A stretch of 7,151 nucleotides of DNA, taken from Solirubrobacterales bacterium. Its GTDB lineage: Bacteria; Actinomycetota; Thermoleophilia; Solirubrobacterales; Solirubrobacteraceae. Shown here one piece after another: positions 5,621 to 7,151 of the stretch. The notes under the pieces are model-generated. The model was given only the letters and a program-made list of their open reading frames with translations. It ran no database searches and had not been told where the DNA came from. Where the stretch lies: assembly GCA_019240015.1 (NCBI GenBank), contig JAFAZB010000453.1, forward strand, positions 1 to 7,151, in the 5' to 3' direction. Position numbers and translations under genes: made by a program. Position 1 is the stretch's first letter. Each line of letters begins with the position of its first letter.

Positions 5621-5675
5621 TATCGCGCATCGTCGGATGACGAATGCAGTCGCCGGTTACGCGAACGCCAACCGT

Positions 5676-5716
5676 CGATCCCGGATCGCGCCCGCGGTCG
5701 GCGCCATCCGGGATCG
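5676..5716. repeat. 41-nt near-perfect palindrome beside attR
   Basis: Outer arms CGATCCCGGAT (5676-5686) and ATCCGGGATCG (5706-5716) pair perfectly over 11 bp. After one C-C mismatch, GCGCC (5688-5692) pairs with GGCGC (5700-5704) around a 7-nt loop. It ends 10 nt before the right attachment copy. Its left half contains GGATCGCGCCC, also present at 5729-5739 inside attR. No T tract follows, so a terminator role is doubtful. Confidence 0.7.
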
Positions 5717-5726
5717 CAGCAGGCCG

Positions 5727-5774
5727 CTGGATCGCGCCCAGGAGGTCGGCGGTTCGAGTCCGGCTAGCTCCATT
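5727..5774 (+). repeat. attR-like tRNA-Ala 3' fragment
   Basis: This is the second copy of the 48-nt repeat and has no 5' half of a tRNA before it. The change C to G at 5749 breaks a T-stem pair, so the copy is drifting free of tRNA function. Downstream sequence is presumably the original chromosome flank of tRNA-Ala(CGC). Confidence 0.85.
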
Positions 5775-5913
5775 TACTGGGGCCGGTTGGACTCGGCAAA
5801 CTGAGCTTGGCAGACCCAGCCCCGCGGGGGCCTACGCTTCGATCGTCGCGATCTCCTATTCAGGGCTCGGCCGGGCCCAGGGGTGTTGGTCTGTACGCCG
5901 AATACCGACTCAC

Positions 5914-5919
5914 GGGAGG
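5914..5919 (+). promoter_or_regulatory. Ribosome binding site of the RibD-like gene
   Basis: GGGAGG lies 8 nt before the ATG at 5928 and fixes that start over the upstream in-frame ATG-like option near 5883. Confidence 0.7.
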
Positions 5920-5927
5920 CTGAGGGC

Positions 5928-6491
5928 ATGCGGAAACTGACCTTTGGCATGAACGTGAGCCTGGACGGCTACATCTCCGCGCCCGGCGAGGACCTCGGCT
6001 GGAGCGTGCCGAGCGACGAGCTGTTCCAGTGGTGGTCTGACCGGGTGGTGACGACGGGCGTGGCGCTGTACGGGCGCAAACTGTGGGAGACGATGAGCTC
6101 CCACTGGCCGACCGCCGACCAGCAGCCTGGCGCCGCACCGGCGCAGATCGAGTTCGCCCGCCGCTGGCGGGACATGCCGAAGGTGGTGTTCTCCTCGACG
6201 ACCAGCGCGGTCGATTGGAACACCCGTCTGGTCAGCGGCGACGCTGTCGCCGAGATCACCCGGCTCAAGACTGAGGACGGCGGTCCCATGGACGTTGGCG
6301 GCGCCACCCTCGCCGCGGCGGCGATGCGGGCCGGGCTGATCGACGAGTACGCGATCGTCACCCACCCGGTCCTGCTGGGCGGCGGCACGCCGTTCTTCAC
6401 GGGCCTCGACAGCTGGGTGAACCTGAACCTGGTGGAGACCCGGACGTTTCCTGACGGCGTGCTCCTGACCAGGTACGAGGCCAGGCGCTGA
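5928..6491 (+). CDS. RibD C-terminal domain / dihydrofolate reductase-like protein
   Basis: A 187-residue stand-alone member of the RibD C-terminal (DHFR-fold) family, predicted to be a cytoplasmic NAD(P)H-dependent reductase. Visible family motifs are GMNVSLDGYI (7-16), LYGRKLWETM (47-56), YWPTAD-like HWPTAD (59-64), FARRWRDMPKVVFSST (76-91), VDWNTRLVSGD (95-105), GGPMDVGGATLAA (118-130), the nucleotide-binding region, and HPVLLGGGTPFF (146-157). The length is normal for these single-domain proteins, which lack the RibD deaminase domain. They are usually orphan genes and their substrates are mostly unknown, so a role in riboflavin or folate synthesis should not be assumed. The gene stands alone just outside the integrated islet and is followed by a hairpin at 6495-6522. 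Confidence 0.92.
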   Translation: MRKLTFGMNVSLDGYISAPGEDLGWSVPSDELFQWWSDRVVTTGVALYGRKLWETMSSHWPTADQQPGAAPAQIEFARRWRDMPKVVFSSTTSAVDWNTRLVSGDAVAEITRLKTEDGGPMDVGGATLAAAAMRAGLIDEYAIVTHPVLLGGGTPFFTGLDSWVNLNLVETRTFPDGVLLTRYEARR

Positions 6492-6494
6492 ATA

Positions 6495-6522
6495 CCCGAG
6501 CTCGGATAGGCGCGGGCTCGGG
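6495..6522 (+). terminator. Possible terminator hairpin after the RibD-like gene
   Basis: CCCGAGC (6495-6501) pairs perfectly with GCTCGGG (6516-6522) across a 14-nt loop, starting 4 nt past the stop codon. No U tract follows, so Rho-independent function is uncertain. Confidence 0.4.
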
Positions 6523-6980
6523 CCACTCCTGACGGAACGGCTCTGTGGCGATTGCACGCCGTCGTTAGGACGCGACTGCGCTTTGGACGCTCGGCTGTTG
6601 CGATGCGCCGCGGACGGCTCGCCCAGCCCGCGCGTGCGATCGTCGGCGGGCCCCGAGGACGCGTAGCAGCCCGGTCAGCGCGGTGGTCCCCGGTGCGACG
6701 AGCGCGGCGGCGGCGAACGCCTGGTGGCTACTGAACGGGATCGCGATAGCGTCCCGAGCGAGAGCGGCCTGTCATACGCAGCCGCGCGGGCGCCAACAAG
6801 ATCCCGCTGCCGGTGCCGCAGGCGAAGCGGCGCTCTGACCGCGGCGAGCTCGAGGACATGAGCAAGTGGTTCCATCGAGGCCGCTATCTCAGCGCTTGGC
6901 GCGGTGGCTCTCGGCTGTTAGTTTCGCGATTCGGGGCGCGGTAGCAATCGACGAATCTGAGTGGGTAGAGGGACTAGACG
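6523..6980. other. Stretch without a defensible gene
   Basis: Short open frames here are arginine-rich shadows on both strands. The only protein-like piece is a plus-strand frame open from 6750 to a TAG at 6942-6944, reading ANKIPLPVPQAKRR then RGELEDMSKWFHRGRY. It has no convincing start or ribosome binding site. It may be a fragment of a decayed gene, vaguely like the end of NmrA-type NAD(P)-binding proteins, but that match is weak. Confidence 0.35.
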
Positions 6981-6994
6981 AGGAGGAGGTCGGG

Positions 6995-7151
6995 ATGGGT
7001 AGGCGATGGTTGTCGGGCATCGTCACGGCGTTGAGTGTCGCGGCGTTGGTGGCCGGCTGTGGCAGCTCCAGCGAGAGCTCGCGGGCAGGCGGCATCAAAG
7101 GTCCGTCCGAACTAACGGGCGCCAGCGGGACTGCGCCGAGAACGTCTGGCA
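6995..7151 (+). CDS. Lipoprotein, 5' end only (runs off the window)
   Basis: The ATG at 6995 is preceded by overlapping AGGAGG sites (6981-6986 and 6984-6989), 8 and 5 nt upstream. The first 22 residues are a typical lipoprotein signal: basic start MGRRW, hydrophobic core LSGIVTALSVAAL, then lipobox VAGC with Cys22 as the predicted lipidated residue, followed by a Ser/Gly-rich linker (GSSSESSRAGG). The protein should be exported and anchored to the outer face of the membrane. The 52 codons visible show no domain. A substrate-binding lipoprotein of a transporter is a common possibility, but nothing here proves it. The gene is open at the right edge. Confidence 0.85.
   Translation, partial: MGRRWLSGIVTALSVAALVAGCGSSSESSRAGGIKGPSELTGASGTAPRTSG

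Larger units (their letters stand above)
4676..5774. mobile_element. Decayed tRNA-Ala integrative islet with toxin-antitoxin genes
   Basis: Direct repeats of a tRNA 3' end (4676-4723 and 5727-5774) bound a segment whose only genes are a broken tyrosine integrase, an antitoxin and a frameshifted toxin, all on the minus strand. The intact tRNA sits at the left end and the displaced 3' fragment at the right, as integration predicts. With no working recombinase and a mutated right att copy it is probably immobile. At about 1 kb it is far smaller than a functional element and is best read as a deletion remnant. Confidence 0.75.

Noticed and set aside
5910..6557. 215-codon minus-strand ORF
   Set aside because: Antisense shadow of the RibD-like gene, with no domain and no ribosome binding site.
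1..7151. CRISPR array, rRNA, riboswitch or transposon ends
   Set aside because: No regularly spaced repeats, rRNA-like sequence, recognisable aptamer or transposase with terminal repeats was seen; the only mobile-element signals are those of the tRNA-Ala islet.

Overview
The window is high-GC DNA with GTG starts, strong Shine-Dalgarno sites and no encoded tRNA CCA ends. This points to an actinobacterium. A Thermoleophilia/Solirubrobacterales origin is my inference, from the look of the acidic 205-residue protein, the membrane diguanylate cyclase and the integrase remnant; it was not tested by any search.

Layout from left to right. Bases 1-420 hold no gene I can defend. From 421 a promoter with two overlapping dyads drives a two-gene operon: a six-helix membrane protein (484-1167) and a small winged-helix regulator (1164-1463) that overlap by ATGA. 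The regulator is the obvious candidate to bind the dyads and control its own operon. A structured non-coding stretch follows. On the minus strand, running right to left, lie a membrane-bound GAF-GGDEF diguanylate cyclase (4484 to 2613), an acidic low-complexity protein of unknown function 10 nt downstream (2602 to 1985), tRNA-Ala(UGC) (1939 to 1867) and an intrinsic terminator (1860-1836).

On the plus strand at 4649-4721 is tRNA-Ala(CGC). A 48-bp near-perfect copy of its 3' part and flank recurs at 5727-5774. The roughly 1 kb between has the anatomy of a decayed integrative element. It carries a broken tyrosine integrase (about 5620 to 5378), then an antitoxin (5381 to 5130) whose GTG overlaps the integrase stop, then an abutting RelE/ParE-like toxin (5129 to 4838) with a net frameshift before its conserved C-terminus. 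A 41-nt near-palindrome sits just inside the right att copy, and an 11-bp-spaced repeat lies near the left one. I read this as an islet reduced to its attachment sites, recombinase remains and toxin-antitoxin module.

To the right are a RibD-C/dihydrofolate-reductase-like protein (5928-6491), about 500 nt without a defensible gene, and the 5' end of a lipoprotein gene (from 6995) running off the right edge.
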